NCBI RefSeq assembly: GCF_958979055.1
Contig: NC_084892.1
Location: forward strand, 3,179,501-3,243,500
Length of the DNA: 64,000 nucleotides
Source of the DNA: Alnus glutinosa
Lineage: Eukaryota > Streptophyta > Magnoliopsida > Fagales > Betulaceae
Reading direction: 5' to 3'
Position 1 is the stretch's first letter, and each line of letters starts with the position of its first letter. The translations under genes and the position numbers were made by a program. Below are positions 24,479-35,300 of this stretch, piece by piece. Under the pieces are notes generated by a model that was not told the DNA's origin, did no database searches, and worked only from the letters and a program-made list of their open reading frames with translations.

Positions 24479-25188
24479 TCACTGCTTCAAATTTGATCCC
24501 CCAAATCTCAATTTTTTTACGGTATTTGCAATTTTTGCGTTCCTCTCATTGTCAACTTCGGCCTTCACCTTCTCAATCTCTTTCTCCATTTCGGTCTTCA
24601 CTTTCCCAACTTCTACTTCAACCATGGTTTCACATCGTTTAGTTTCTGCCACCAAACTTTCGTGCCACTCAACCAATCGACCAACAACCCTCTAACCATG
24701 TGCACACATTTTGGGATCAACCCACTCAAAGAAACCACAATCTCTGTGGATCTGCAAAACACAACAAATAATGAAAAAATTGCAACTTGTCCAACCTGTC
24801 TGGAATGCATTCCAGATTTTGCCACTTTTTAGCACCAACAATCCAACATCGAATGGTATATATGCAGAAAAGCCAGATTTCAAAAGCCGACTATAAAATT
24901 GCAAATTTGAACTCCCAAATACAAAATGAAACCCTAAAATCGATCAGAATAAGTACTACTTGCCTTCCAATTTTCACACCCCATAAACCTTCTTCCGAAA
25001 TTTTTGCTCGTGTGCCCCGTTTTCACATTCATCGGCCGCTCGCAGTAGCATACTCGTTGCCGTGAAAAAGTGGCAACACTCTGTGGGGACTCCGACCTTG
25101 CTTCCATCCTCTCCTTCGAGTGCCCAATCGATTGCCCAGAACAGACGGGTATCTGGTCAGGGGTCGAGTCCTGTGTCGAGGCGTCCAT
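24479..25188 (-). pseudogene. GRF-type zinc-finger gene inside the MULE (one stop)
   Basis: Exon 1 is 25188-24964 and exon 2 is 24751-24479, joined in phase 0 to give 165 codons. The junction uses a GC-AG intron (GGAAG|GCAAGT ... TTTGCAG|ATCCAC). Exon 1 encodes CYCERPMNVKTGHTSKNFGRRFMGCENWK and exon 2 opens IHRDCGFFEWVDPKMC. Together these form the GRF zinc finger, named for its Gly-Arg-Phe, with zinc Cys residues in CYC, GC and CGFF. A coiled-coil-like charged tail (KVKTEMEKEIEKVKAEVDNE) follows. An in-frame TAG at 24692-24694 falls just after the finger. GRF fingers bind single-stranded nucleic acid in other proteins. The start lies 86 bases inside the right terminal repeat, which probably drives it. 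Confidence 0.8.
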
Positions 25189-25273
25189 CGTCTCCGTCAG
25201 CCTTCAAATTCGAAACCCTTGTTTTTCCTGAAACAATATTTGAACCAAATATACATGAAACAATACGGGTGAC

Positions 25274-25503
25274 TTAGAAAACAACGGCTCAATTTTTTGA
25301 GGGTATTTTCGTCCGGTTATCTGCATATAAGTCACTTGCCGCGCACATGGGTCCATTTCCGTCTCATCAGACGAAGCAATTGGACGGAAGGGGATGGATT
25401 GAAATTTTTTTTAACTTTCTTGGGTGCAATTGAAGCAATCTAAACATTGGTGCCAAAATTGAAAATTCGTGTAAACATCAGGGGGGTAAATTGCAGTTTT
25501 CCC
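25274..25503 (-). repeat. MULE right terminal inverted repeat
   Basis: 230 bases, inverted copy of 18950-19179. It lies just upstream of the GRF gene start and is the likely source of its promoter. Confidence 0.9.
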
Positions 25504-26147
25504 AAAGAAAAATAAAACTCTGCAGAGTATTTGAGAGATAATTCTCTGATTTTATAATAATTCAATTGAGTCTTTTACATGATAAGCAAGCCTATTTATA
25601 GAAGAGAAATACTTGTAAAGAAAATAATCATAATCCTAATAGTAATAGTAAACTTATTCCTAAAAAGAAAAATATTACAAAATAAATAAAAGTAAACCTA
25701 TTCTTAGTAGTAATAGTAAATCTAATCCTAGTAAGGAAAATAAATAAATAAAGCAAATCTAGTCATAGTAAGTAAAGGAAATAAAATCTTAATTCTAAAT
25801 AAGGAAATAAAATAAAATAAAATCATGGCTTGACGATCAAGTATTTCCTTTTGTACTTCTATTGTCTGCGAACAAGTAAACTTATAATCAAACAGTCCTG
25901 CTCCAATATTATTTTTGACATTTTTTCTATTTTTGTTTTCAATGAAAATATTAGTAAATTCCGTCCTATATCAGACACTCACTTGAAAAAAACTTGTCCT
26001 CGAGTTTTCTTTGCGATATATCATACACGGCTCTTCCGAATAAAGATACTTGGAGAAATCTACGTAGATAGCATTCGGCTCTTCCGGAGAAAGATACTTG
26101 AAGAAATCTACATAGATAGCGCTTAGACACGACTTTTTCTTTTCGTC

Positions 26148-26705
26148 TCATTCCATAAAAATTTCTCTAAATATTTTTTTCTCGATCTCATCTTCAACTA
26201 TATTGTCTTTTTCAAAGGAATCACCATTATTATTTATTTTTGTGGTGATCGTGTTGAGATACACTTGTGGTGGATATTCTTCCACTGGTACAGTAGCTGG
26301 AACCAATGGTTGTAGCTGCACATATTGCTTCTCTGACGGCAACTCCACTTTTTCACCGTAACTAACATTCTCTTCATATATGGGCTTCCTATTCTGCGAT
26401 TCATAAATATGGTTAGAAACAGGTCGAACGCAACTTACGTCATCGTTACTAAGATCTTCATAGATCAGTGGTCGATTTATGGGTGCAAGTCGTTGGTGAC
26501 GAGTATGCCTCACTCGGATCCCATCGTCATTATGAACAAGATTGTCCATGCGATTACGAATAAGACCCATGTGCATGCGCTCCATCATCTCTCGCATCTC
26601 TTGTTGCATTGTTTGTCGGAACTCTTGGAATTCGACTCTCGAAAAAACCTCCCCGTCACGAATAACGTCGTTATAGAAGTTGTTATTGTAGTATAAATTG
26701 GCCAT
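26148..26705 (-). other. gag-like remnant frame of the LTR element
   Basis: A 185-residue frame lies between the primer site and the polypurine region. It contains a Gln/Met/Glu-rich helix (residues about 25-50) and a charged linker, resembling the N-terminal part of plant Ty3-type gag proteins. No zinc knuckle is present. It is a fossil part of the element at 18829-27921. Confidence 0.5.
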
Positions 26706-27206
26706 CGAATCCTGATAACATTAGTTCGAAAACCCCATGAGTTTGGCTCTCAAAAGAGCCCCTCCCCTACAAGCGGCATTGCTGGAGAAGTTTGTCACTG
26801 TTACACTAATTGGTCATGATCAGGATAAAGCCTGCTCTGATACCAACTGACGTAGCGAAAGACTAAAGTAACTAATCAAAGAGCATCGTCTTTGATTCTG
26901 CAAGGAGATGCGTCTTCGTCTTCTACCCAAAAAGATAAAACAAGCGCGCAGGCTAAAAGAAAGATAAAACTCCGCAAAGCATTTGAGAGAGAATTCTCTG
27001 ATTTTATAACAATTCAATTGAGTCTACATGATAAGCAAGCCTATTTATAGAAGAGAAATACTTGTAGAAAAAGTAATCATAATCCTAATAGTAATAGTAA
27101 ATCTATTCCTAAAAAGGAAAATGTTACAAAATAAATAAAAGTAAACATATTCCTAGTAGCAATAATAAATCTAATCCTAGTAAAGAAAAGAAATAAATAA
27201 AGCAAA

Positions 27207-27696
27207 AGGTTAAACACATTTTTAGTCCTTGAGTTTTCACAACTTTATTTTTTAATCCTTAAGTTTCAAATTGCATCACAGATAGTACCTCAATTTTAAG
27301 AAAAGACCGAATTGATACCTCGGTTAAGTTTTTCGTCCAAAAACTAACAGTCTGCTACGTGTCGACCTCTGAGGTTGACCCATGGCACTATATAAAAAAA
27401 AATAAAAATCTTTAAAAATTAATTAAAAATAAAAAATAAAAATTGAAAAAGTTTTTTTTTTTTTAAAAAAAATGGGGTGGCCGGCCACCCCCTAGACAGA
27501 AAAAAAAAAATAAAAAAAAAATTGTCAACCTCGAAGGTTGACACGTGGTGAGCCGTTAGTTTTTGGACGGAAAACTTAACCGAGGTACCAATTCGGTCTT
27601 TTCCTAAAATTGAGGTACCATCTGTGATGCAAATTAAAACTTAAAGATTAAAAAATAAAGTTGTGAAAACTCAAAGACCATAGGACTACTTAACCC
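27207..27696. mobile_element. Mutator-type MITE, 490 bp
   Basis: Long imperfect inverted repeats of about 150 bases share GAGTTTTCACAACTTTATTT, TTGCATCACAGAT and CAAAAACTAACRG. The centre is AT-rich, with the palindrome GGGGTGGCCGGCCACCCC. A 9 bp target duplication TAAAGCAAA flanks it (27198-27206, 27697-27705). The sister LTR near 25760 keeps the empty site (TAAAGCAAATCTAG), proving that this is an insertion. Confidence 0.88.
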
Positions 27697-28443
27697 TAAA
27701 GCAAATCTAGTCATAGTAAGTAAAGGAAATAAAATCTTAATTCAAAATAAGGAAATAAAATAAAATAAAATCTTGGCTTGACGATCAAGTCTTTCCTTTT
27801 GTACTTCCATTGTTTGCGAACAGGTAAACTTATAATCAAACGGCGCTATTCTAATATTATTTTTGACATTTTTTCTATTTTTATTTTCATCGAAAATATT
27901 AATAAATTCCGTCCTACGTCACCTCGCTTCTTCATCCACTTGCGGAATACCTCTCCAACCTCAAATCTTCCTCCCCACACACTAACATTCCCGTCATCGA
28001 CCTCTTTTCCGCAAACTCCACAACTCACCACCGCAAAATCGTTGAACAAGTCGAAGAGGCGGCTACGACATGGGGCTTCTTTCAGGTGATCAACCACGGC
28101 GTACCCGTGTCAGCACTAGACGAGACCATCAATGCCATCAAAGCTTTCCATGACGAACCCCACACGCTGAAAAGGAAGTACTACAAACGTGATGAGGGCC
28201 AGGGCGTGATGCACACGTGCACTTGTACTGAGCCTACGCATCTTCGTGGCACGACTCATTGCAGGCGTGGATGGGTCCAAGGCCGGCCACTTAAAGTGAA
28301 GGATATACCAGAGGTTTGTAGGAACGAGGTGGTAGCATGCATGGGATAAGCCGTAAGCGTGCAACCGATTGTGGTGGCAGAGACTGTGATGGAGTTTCTA
28401 TCAGAAGGGTTGGGGTTGGAGACTGGGAAGTCCAAGGAGTTAT

Positions 28444-28818
28444 AGATAAGTGCAGCAACTAATCACGGTGTAGATTGAGTTCATGTGACCATAATTATTA
28501 TATGCAATTGGAATTTTATATTATAGGGGAATTCATCCCCCCAAGCTAATAGGCCCTTGTTCTTATCTAAATAAGGTAAAAGTGATGTCCTAGGCTCCTA
28601 GCAATTAGTTAATTACCATCATTATGATAAATATTTTCATCAATTTTATCTTCAAGATTGCTAGTAATTTGAGAGAAGTAAATGTGAGAGAGTTCCTTAT
28701 TAATGTTCGGATTGCTAGCAATTCAAAGAGCAAATTGCTGAGAATCCAAATCCCTTCATCACTATGTTTATTGTTTATTAATACTTTATTGTTATTTTTA
28801 TCTCTTAATTATTCATAG
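28444..28818 (+). other. intron remnant of the dead copy
   Basis: Matches the gene 2 intron (TGCAGCAACTAATCACGG against TGCAGCAATTGATCACGG). No independent gene; a 64-residue open frame here is chance. Confidence 0.55.
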
Positions 28819-29015
28819 ATAATTTCTAATTGAGAGTATAAAAGTATACAACACCGTACCGTGTGCTAGCTAATTCCAATAACGAAGCACGAATCTCTAT
28901 CGTCAAGTTTTTCAACATAGACAAATTGAATGGAGATGACTACTATAGACCTTTGCCGGATTTGTTGTCCCTATGAAAGCCAACTATTTATTGGAAGATT
29001 CGGAACTTTACTAAG

Positions 29016-30250
29016 TGTTGAGTGTCAAATATTGCATATGTAGACCTCTTAATTTGTATTTACTAAACCTTTAGTTTTGTAATTTTCTAATGTTTTTTTG
29101 TTAGTTTTGGTATTTTAGTATTTTGCAGGTTATTGAGAAAAAATAATAGCTTTAAGGTGAAAGAAAGCACACTTTGAGAAGACCTAAAGGATGTGGGTAT
29201 GTTCAACCACATCAAGGAGAGGACTAAATCGAAATTTTTCTACTTGGAGTCAAAATCATATCAGAATTCAGATTCTGCACATGTCATAGTATTTTGACTA
29301 TAACTTTCAGCTCAAATATCCGATTAAGGTGAATCAAGTGGCGTTGGAAAGCTAACTCAATTTTCTACAAATCCTTATGAAATAGGAGTTTCCTAATTCG
29401 GACGTCTGCTATGCCAAAAGTGTCCCGCAATAAAAGAACGCAAATCTGGACGGATTTGGAGTCATTTTCCTTCTTGGATTGAGTTTTGAGTCTCCTACTC
29501 AAACTAGGAGACTAACCTCAGATTTTTCTAGGAATTCTAGGGCTTCTAGGATTTGTTTTCTCCCTATAAATAGACCTCCAAGGCTTAAGAAAAAGGGAGA
29601 GAAGCTAGAGACCACATATATTCTTTTCTTTTTACTTTAGTTTTTCTTTAGTTTAGAATTTATTTTTCATAGTCATGTGTAGCTAGTTTTTCAACTTAGG
29701 TTGAGGATGAAGCCTCACCATTGAAGAGCAACAATATTTTCATGTAAGTTTATACTATCCGATTTTATTTGGTTTAATTTTTCCAATGTTTTACTTCTTT
29801 TCAATTTGTGGAATGATTCTTGGATATCTATTGTGATTTACGGATACATGTGATGATTTGAGATAGTTTCACATAATTGATTGCTTGGATTTTTATTTAT
29901 CAAAACGTTGGATATTCATTGTGTTTCGTTCTACGGATACATTTGATGATTTGGTTTAAACCGGATATCTTTTGTGATTTGTGCAAAGAACGGATTCATT
30001 GAATAATTTAATGATTTTTATGAAGCATAGTAAAACATACATAAGATTTGTATGGTGAGAACTTCGAATGTGTACTGATGAACATGAGAATATGTTGCTA
30101 TGATTTGGTGGGTGTGGATTCCAAAACCTTAGTACCTTTTCTTTTGTTTTATTTTACTTTATTTAGTTTGTTTTCTTTTTATCAAAAATCAAACCTTTTT
30201 TGGAACTAGGTTAAGATTCAATTAGTTTAGAAACAAAATTGTTCTTCAGC
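29016..30250 (+). mobile_element. LTR-retrotransposon-derived copy B (fossil, non-coding)
   Basis: Begins TGTTGAGTGTCAAATATTGC and ends near TTCTTCAGCA. It shares the same motif order as copy A at 8983-10380, in the opposite orientation, and lacks that copy's far end. No coding domain. It sits inside exon 2 of the dead dioxygenase. No clear target duplication was found, so its right boundary is approximate. It is old and broken. Confidence 0.6.
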
Positions 30251-30477
30251 ATGAATATTTGGAGAATTTTTATCATAAATGGTTGTTGTCCCTGGAAAAG
30301 CCCGCTATCTATCGAAACTTCACTATGCATAAATATTTGGAGAATTTTTATCACCAAGGGTCGGATAGTAAGAGTATGATCGAGAAAATTAAAATACAAA
30401 ACTATCATATCTGTGTTTCATTTATATATACCGAGTATTTTGTATAATAAAAGGGATCACTCTATTTCTATCTAATT

Positions 30478-31107
30478 TTTTTTTTAACGAAAGATTTGAG
30501 TATTTCATTGATCAAAGATCAAGAGCATAAAGCTATTACATCACAAAGTATAAAGTTCTGCAAAATCATAACCACATGCTATGAAGTTACATAGTCATAG
30601 ATACAAACAAAATTCTTACAGTAAAGTGTTATTTATGACTTTCATTTTTCGCGAACCTATGTACAAAAATAATTAAAGAGCATATCTGCTTCGAGTAGAC
30701 CAGATCCAAGACAATGGTAGACAAGTAATATCCTAAAAAAATTTATTTAAACCGGCCGTGAGAGATAACCCCTCACACCGAACTATTCAGGCCGTGAAAG
30801 ATTATCTTTCACACTTGACTAACCTTCATCTCATAGATCGCCTATGAGGGTAGATTTAAAAAGAAGAAAATTCTTATTCAAAATAAGAACACAATCAACA
30901 AACAGCAACAACAGTTATGGAAGAGATGAACAACACGACACAGAGATAGATGGGCAGATGTATAGGGAAGATGCCAAAATTGCTAATTTGGTTGGAAAAC
31001 ACTTACAAACAAAAGAAACCAGAATGGGAGAGGGATGATAAGAGCGGGGAGTAGAAAGGAAAATGGATAAGAGGAGGGAGCCCTTCCTCCTCTCAAATCT
31101 CTCATCC
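30478..31107 (-). mobile_element. antisense LINE 3' fragment (about 630 bp)
   Basis: A T-run at the left (about 30476-30484) and a 10 bp target duplication CTATCTAATT (30468-30477 and 31108-31117) mark a 5'-truncated non-LTR insertion on the - strand. It interrupts the paralogous 3' flank, which reads on undisturbed in the other copies (CCCTATCTAATTAATCAGC). No coding domain was recognised, so it is probably 3' untranslated sequence. Confidence 0.72.
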
Positions 31108-32196
31108 CTATCTAATTAATAAGCATTGATATCATGCTTATTAGTATATTGAACTTATGGAAGCACTCTATGTTATATGCATGAATCCAATTCTTATTAA
31201 TATTGTTGCTCCAAGGAAATGGTTCTCTAATTACTCAATAAGGGCTGTCTTCTTCTTCTATTCTCCTCTCTCTCTCTCTCTCTCTCTCTTTGTTATAAGA
31301 AAGGATGTGCATCTTCTCAAATTATTTGTTCGAATTTTAGAGAATTCAGGCAGACGATTGTGAGAGACCATTTATAAAACCTACATGACCGGATAAGTGG
31401 TTGAACAACCCAATTTTTATTTGATCAAGTGGATTTCATAAATAATATATCACAATCATATATACTAAAAAATTAAAAATTTTATACACTAAATTGAAAA
31501 CTTTTAAAATTTGAAGAAAATCAGGGCTTTTAAATGATTTTTTTTTCCCTAACTTTGTTTTCCTGTGCGCTGACTGCCTTTATGAAACTTATATTAATAA
31601 ACTAATATTTTAGGCATATGAAACTATGAAAGTATGATAGTTTATTATTTTGCTTGAGGGACAATGACATAATTAGTAGTTTGAGAGATATTGTTTATCC
31701 GTTTACTTTTTTTATTTTAAAAAGAAATGAAAAAGGTTCATTTAAAATTATTGGCTTAGGTGAGCCGGCCCTAATTGCCAGTAATACTAGTGTTGTTTGG
31801 CAAATGCATATACAGAACATAGTAATGAGTTGTTAATTTTGAAATTAATAAAAAGTTATGATGTGATATAAAGTAAAAAAGTTTTGTATTGTAGTGAATT
31901 TTTTTATTTGAATAATAACAAAAAAAAAATTATTAATTTGATATAAAAAGTAACAATATTTTGATATTAACTTTTATTAAAAAATATGAAAAAGTATCCA
32001 AAAAAAAAAAAAAAAAGTACTTTAACAATAGAAGACACTCGCCGCCGAAGCAGCTAGCGTGTCTCAATCGTTGTATTTTTCAACGCGTAAAGAATGGAAG
32101 GAATCATGACCCATCGATCTTAATTAATACAACGATAACTCACTTTATCTACACTCTTAATGCCCATTAATTTTCACACTCATAAGGGATAACGAC
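31108..32196. repeat. paralogous 3' flank, copy 3, then upstream DNA of gene 4
   Basis: 31108-31260 matches the other array flanks (CTTATTAGTATATTGAACTT). From there to the gene 4 promoter the DNA is AT-rich with a CT tract (31263-31289), and no gene was seen. Confidence 0.55.
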
Positions 32197-32324
32197 ATAT
32201 ATATAGCACCCTTTTATTTGCCTATTTTGGCCGACAAACTATTACTACTCCAGAGTCCAAATCAATTAATTAAGCATCTGACGCAACCCATATTTTCTGA
32301 AACTCAAATCGTCACTAAAGAAAC
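32197..32324 (+). promoter_or_regulatory. TATA box and conserved leader of gene 4
   Basis: ATATATATAG at 32197-32206 lies about 120 bases before the ATG. The array leader (AAGCATCTGACGCAACCC ...) spans 32272-32324. Confidence 0.6.
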
Positions 32325-35300
32325 ATGGCAGCCATGGATGCAGCCTCCGGCTACGACCGCATGAAGGAGCTCAAGGAGTTTGACGAGTCCAAGATCGGCG
32401 TGAAGGGCCTCTCCGATTCCGGTATCACTTCCATCCCTCGCTTCTTCGTCCACCCGCCGGAAACCCTCTCCGACCTCAAATCTTCCTCCACATGCACTAG
32501 CATCCCCGTCATCGACCTCTCCGCCGCAAACTCCACCACTCGCCGCCGCCAAATCGTCGAACAAGTCAAAGAGGCAGCCACGACATGGGGCTTCTTCCAG
32601 GTGATCAACCACGGCGTACCCATGTCAGAACTAGACGATACCATCAATGCCATCAAAGCGTTCCATGAAGAACCCCACGCGGTGAAAAGCAAGTACTACA
32701 AACGCGATGAGGCCCAGGGCGTGATGTATGCGAGCAACAACGACTTGTACCGCGCCAACGCAGCTGCGTGGCACGATTCGTTGCAAGCGTGGATGGGTCC
32801 AAGGCCACCGAAAGTGGAGGATATACCAGAGGTTTGTAGGAACGAGGTGGTGGCATGGGATAAGCGTGCAACCGAGGTGGCAGAGATTGTGATGGAGTTT
32901 CTGTCAGAAGGGTTGGGGTTGGAGGCTGGGAAATTCAAGGAGTTGACGTTTTCTGATGGGAGGGTCTTTGTGGGTCATTGTTATCCGTACTGCCCTCAGC
33001 CAGATCTGACGGTGGGGATTACATCGCATACTGATCCGGGTGTGGTGACGGTTCTGCTGCAGAACCATGTTCCTGGGCTGCAAGTGAAGCACGGGGATGA
33101 GTGGGTAAACGTAAATCCAGTACCCGGAGGTTTGATCATTAACGTTGGAGACTTTCTTCAGGTAAGACTTCATACAAGAAAATAAATTAAAATCTGTAAG
33201 TAAAAATGTAACAAACGAAAAAAAATAATTTAAAGGTCATGTTCAACATGTATATATATTTTAATACTTATAGGCTTCATGCAATTCAATTATTTCAACA
33301 AGAAATTAAGTAGTAATATATCCTTGGTTATATTACTACTTAATTTATTCTTGGTTACCTCCAAAGTGTTCTAGTTGTAAGGCTTTTGGTCATGCGGTTT
33401 TTGCTTGTAAGAAGCAAGACAAGAAGGTGTGGATTCCTAAACAGCCTAAAACTCCTAAGAGGAAGACTAGCCCTGTGGGTAAGCAGGCTATGCCATTTGA
33501 TAGAACTATTAGGAAGCCAGTGGGGGTTTCTAAGACTAAAACCAATGCAGAGGGGCTTAGGCTCTCTAATTCATTTGATGGTTTAAGTGGGGTTGAGGAG
33601 ATGGTGGGGGTGGAGAAGCCTAGATCCCCAACCACTTTTCTCCAAGTTTTTGAAAAGGTCCTGTTGAGTAAGGGGAAGGGGAAGATGGAAGGTAACCCTG
33701 GGATGGAGGGTTTTTCTCCTACTGGTGGGTTATGAAGCTCCTGTCATGGAACATTAGGGGTCTTAATAAGTCCCTAAAGCAGAGGGAGATTAGGAAAATG
33801 GTGCATAATCATAGGATTTCTATCCTATGTTTGGTTGAGACTCGGGTGAAGTTGGATAATTTTCCTGTGGTGGCTGGCTCTATGCTTCCTGGTTGGGAAG
33901 TTATCAATAACTATTCTAAACATTGGTTGGGGAAAATCTGGATCTGCTGGGATCCGGGAGGTGTTCATCTTGAAGTGTTTGATATTCATGCTCAAGTTGT
34001 TACTTGTAGGGTAATTTCAAAAGTGTCTGGGGTAAATTGGATGCTTTCTGTGGTTTATGGTGCTACTTCTGGTCCTGACAGAAGAAATTTATTGTCCAAG
34101 ATGAGGTTGTTAAAGGCTGATATGGGAAGAGTACCCTGGATTATCACAGGAGATTTTAATGTTGATAGATTTCCTGAGGAAAAATGGGGCAAGGAGGGAT
34201 TTTCTTGTTATGAAAGAGAGTTTGTGGATTGTATTCAGAATTTGGAAGTGGAAGACATTGCCTATACGGGATGCTATCATACTTGGACTAACAATCAGGC
34301 AGGATCAGATTTTGTTTCTAAAAAGCTTGATCGGGTATTAGCAAATGGTGAGTGGTTTTCTACTTTCAGCAATACTGCAGTGGAGTTTCTTGAGAAAGGA
34401 GTTTCTGACCACTCCCCTGCTTTGGTGACTATAGCAAAACTTGTTAGCTATGGTCCCAAGCCCTTCAAATTTTTTAATTTTTGGGCTGATCATAGGAACT
34501 TCTTGGATTGGATAGAGGAGGGTTGGCGGGTAGAGGTGACTGGTTTTTCTATGTTTCGACTATATGCTAAACTCAAATCTGTCAAGGAGGTCCTAAAACT
34601 TAAAAACAGAGAGATTTTTGGAGGTTTGGGGCTGAAGGTGTTACAGGCTAGGTCTGATCTAGTCAAGGCTCAAGCTGTATTTATGGCTTCCCGAGGCAAT
34701 GAAGATTGTAAAAAAAAAGAGAAGGAATGTTTGCATCTTTGGGTGTCTATCTCGGCTGCTGAAGAGAATCTCCTCAAGCAAAAGTCTAGGATTAATTGGC
34801 TCAAGCTTGGTGATGGAAATAACTCCTACTTTCATAACTCTGTTAAGGTTAGAAACTCTTCTAATCTTATTAAGATGTTAAAGGATGATAAGGGGAATAG
34901 CATTCTTGATATTCAGGAGATTAAGAATATGGCTATAGATTTCTATAAAAAGCTTTTGGGAAGCTCTTCTCATGAGTTCTCTACTGTCAAGGCTGAGAGG
35001 ATTGATAGTCTTATTAAGAGGAGGTTTTCTGATGATAGTATAAGTTGTATGGAAGTTCCAGTCACTAGATCAGAAATTCAGAAAGTTATCTTCTCTATGA
35101 ATCCTAACAAGGCTCCTGGACCTGATGGATTTTCTGCTGGGTTTTTTCAGAAAGCTTGGGCGGTTATTGGTGATGACTTCTGTGATGCTATTCTGGAGTT
35201 TTTTTCTTCATGGGAAGCTCTTGAAGGAGGTGAATTCCACCATTCTCACTTTGATCCCTAAAAAAAAGAATGCATCTTCTATGGGTGATTACAGGCCGAT

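Larger units (their letters stand above)
18950..25503 (+). mobile_element. Mutator-like element (MULE), 6,554 bp, two genes
   Basis: Terminal inverted repeats of about 230 bases (18950-19179 and 25274-25503) begin GGGAAAACTGCAATTTACCC and differ at only about seven places by eye (about 97% alike). A perfect 9 bp target duplication AAAGAAAAA (18941-18949, 25504-25512) is the Mutator hallmark. It sits inside one LTR of the Ty3-type element, and the sister LTR at about 26965 shows the empty site. Inside are a MuDR-type transposase on + and a GRF zinc-finger gene on -, transcribed toward each other from the two repeats. Both genes carry stops, so this copy is probably non-autonomous now, though the low repeat divergence suggests a recent insertion. 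Confidence 0.95.
18829..27921 (-). mobile_element. Ty3-type LTR retrotransposon fossil, short internal region, with nested insertions
   Basis: The LTRs are 18829-25973 and 26847-27921; without nested inserts they are about 580 bases each. Both start TGACGTAGCG, and they end in CCTATATCA and CCTACGTCA. Flanking CCTCA (18824-18828) and CCTCG (27922-27926) are the target duplication with one change. On the - strand the sequence TGGTATCAGAGC (26833-26844) is a primer site for initiator Met-tRNA, two bases from the LTR. A CTCGAGGACAAG-type polypurine region precedes the other LTR. The internal part is only 873 bases, with no protease, reverse transcriptase or integrase seen, so it was non-autonomous or internally reduced. 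The LTRs are roughly 90% alike by eye, which suggests middle age. It is broken. Confidence 0.85.
18715..30405 (+). pseudogene. 2-oxoglutarate/Fe(II) dioxygenase pseudogene, array copy 3
   Basis: The pieces lie in the original order: 18715-18828 (start to residue 38, ending at ITSI), 27922-28443 (exon 1 middle), 28819-29015 (start of exon 2) and about 30249-30405 (end of exon 2). An LTR element of about 9.1 kb, itself filled with later insertions, splits exon 1 after codon 38, and an LTR-derived copy splits exon 2. Exon 1 also has small indels that break the frame. The last roughly 190 bases of exon 1, which encode the H-x-D iron ligands, are deleted into the intron near 28443. Exon 2 has a stop (CCCTATGAAAG region) and a partial tandem duplication near its end. 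It cannot make an enzyme. The promoter leader and 3' flank show it was once a full member of the array. Confidence 0.92.

Noticed and set aside
26148-26705. 185-residue frame considered as a host gene
   Set aside because: Its place between an LTR primer site and polypurine region, and its gag-like composition, assign it to the LTR fossil.
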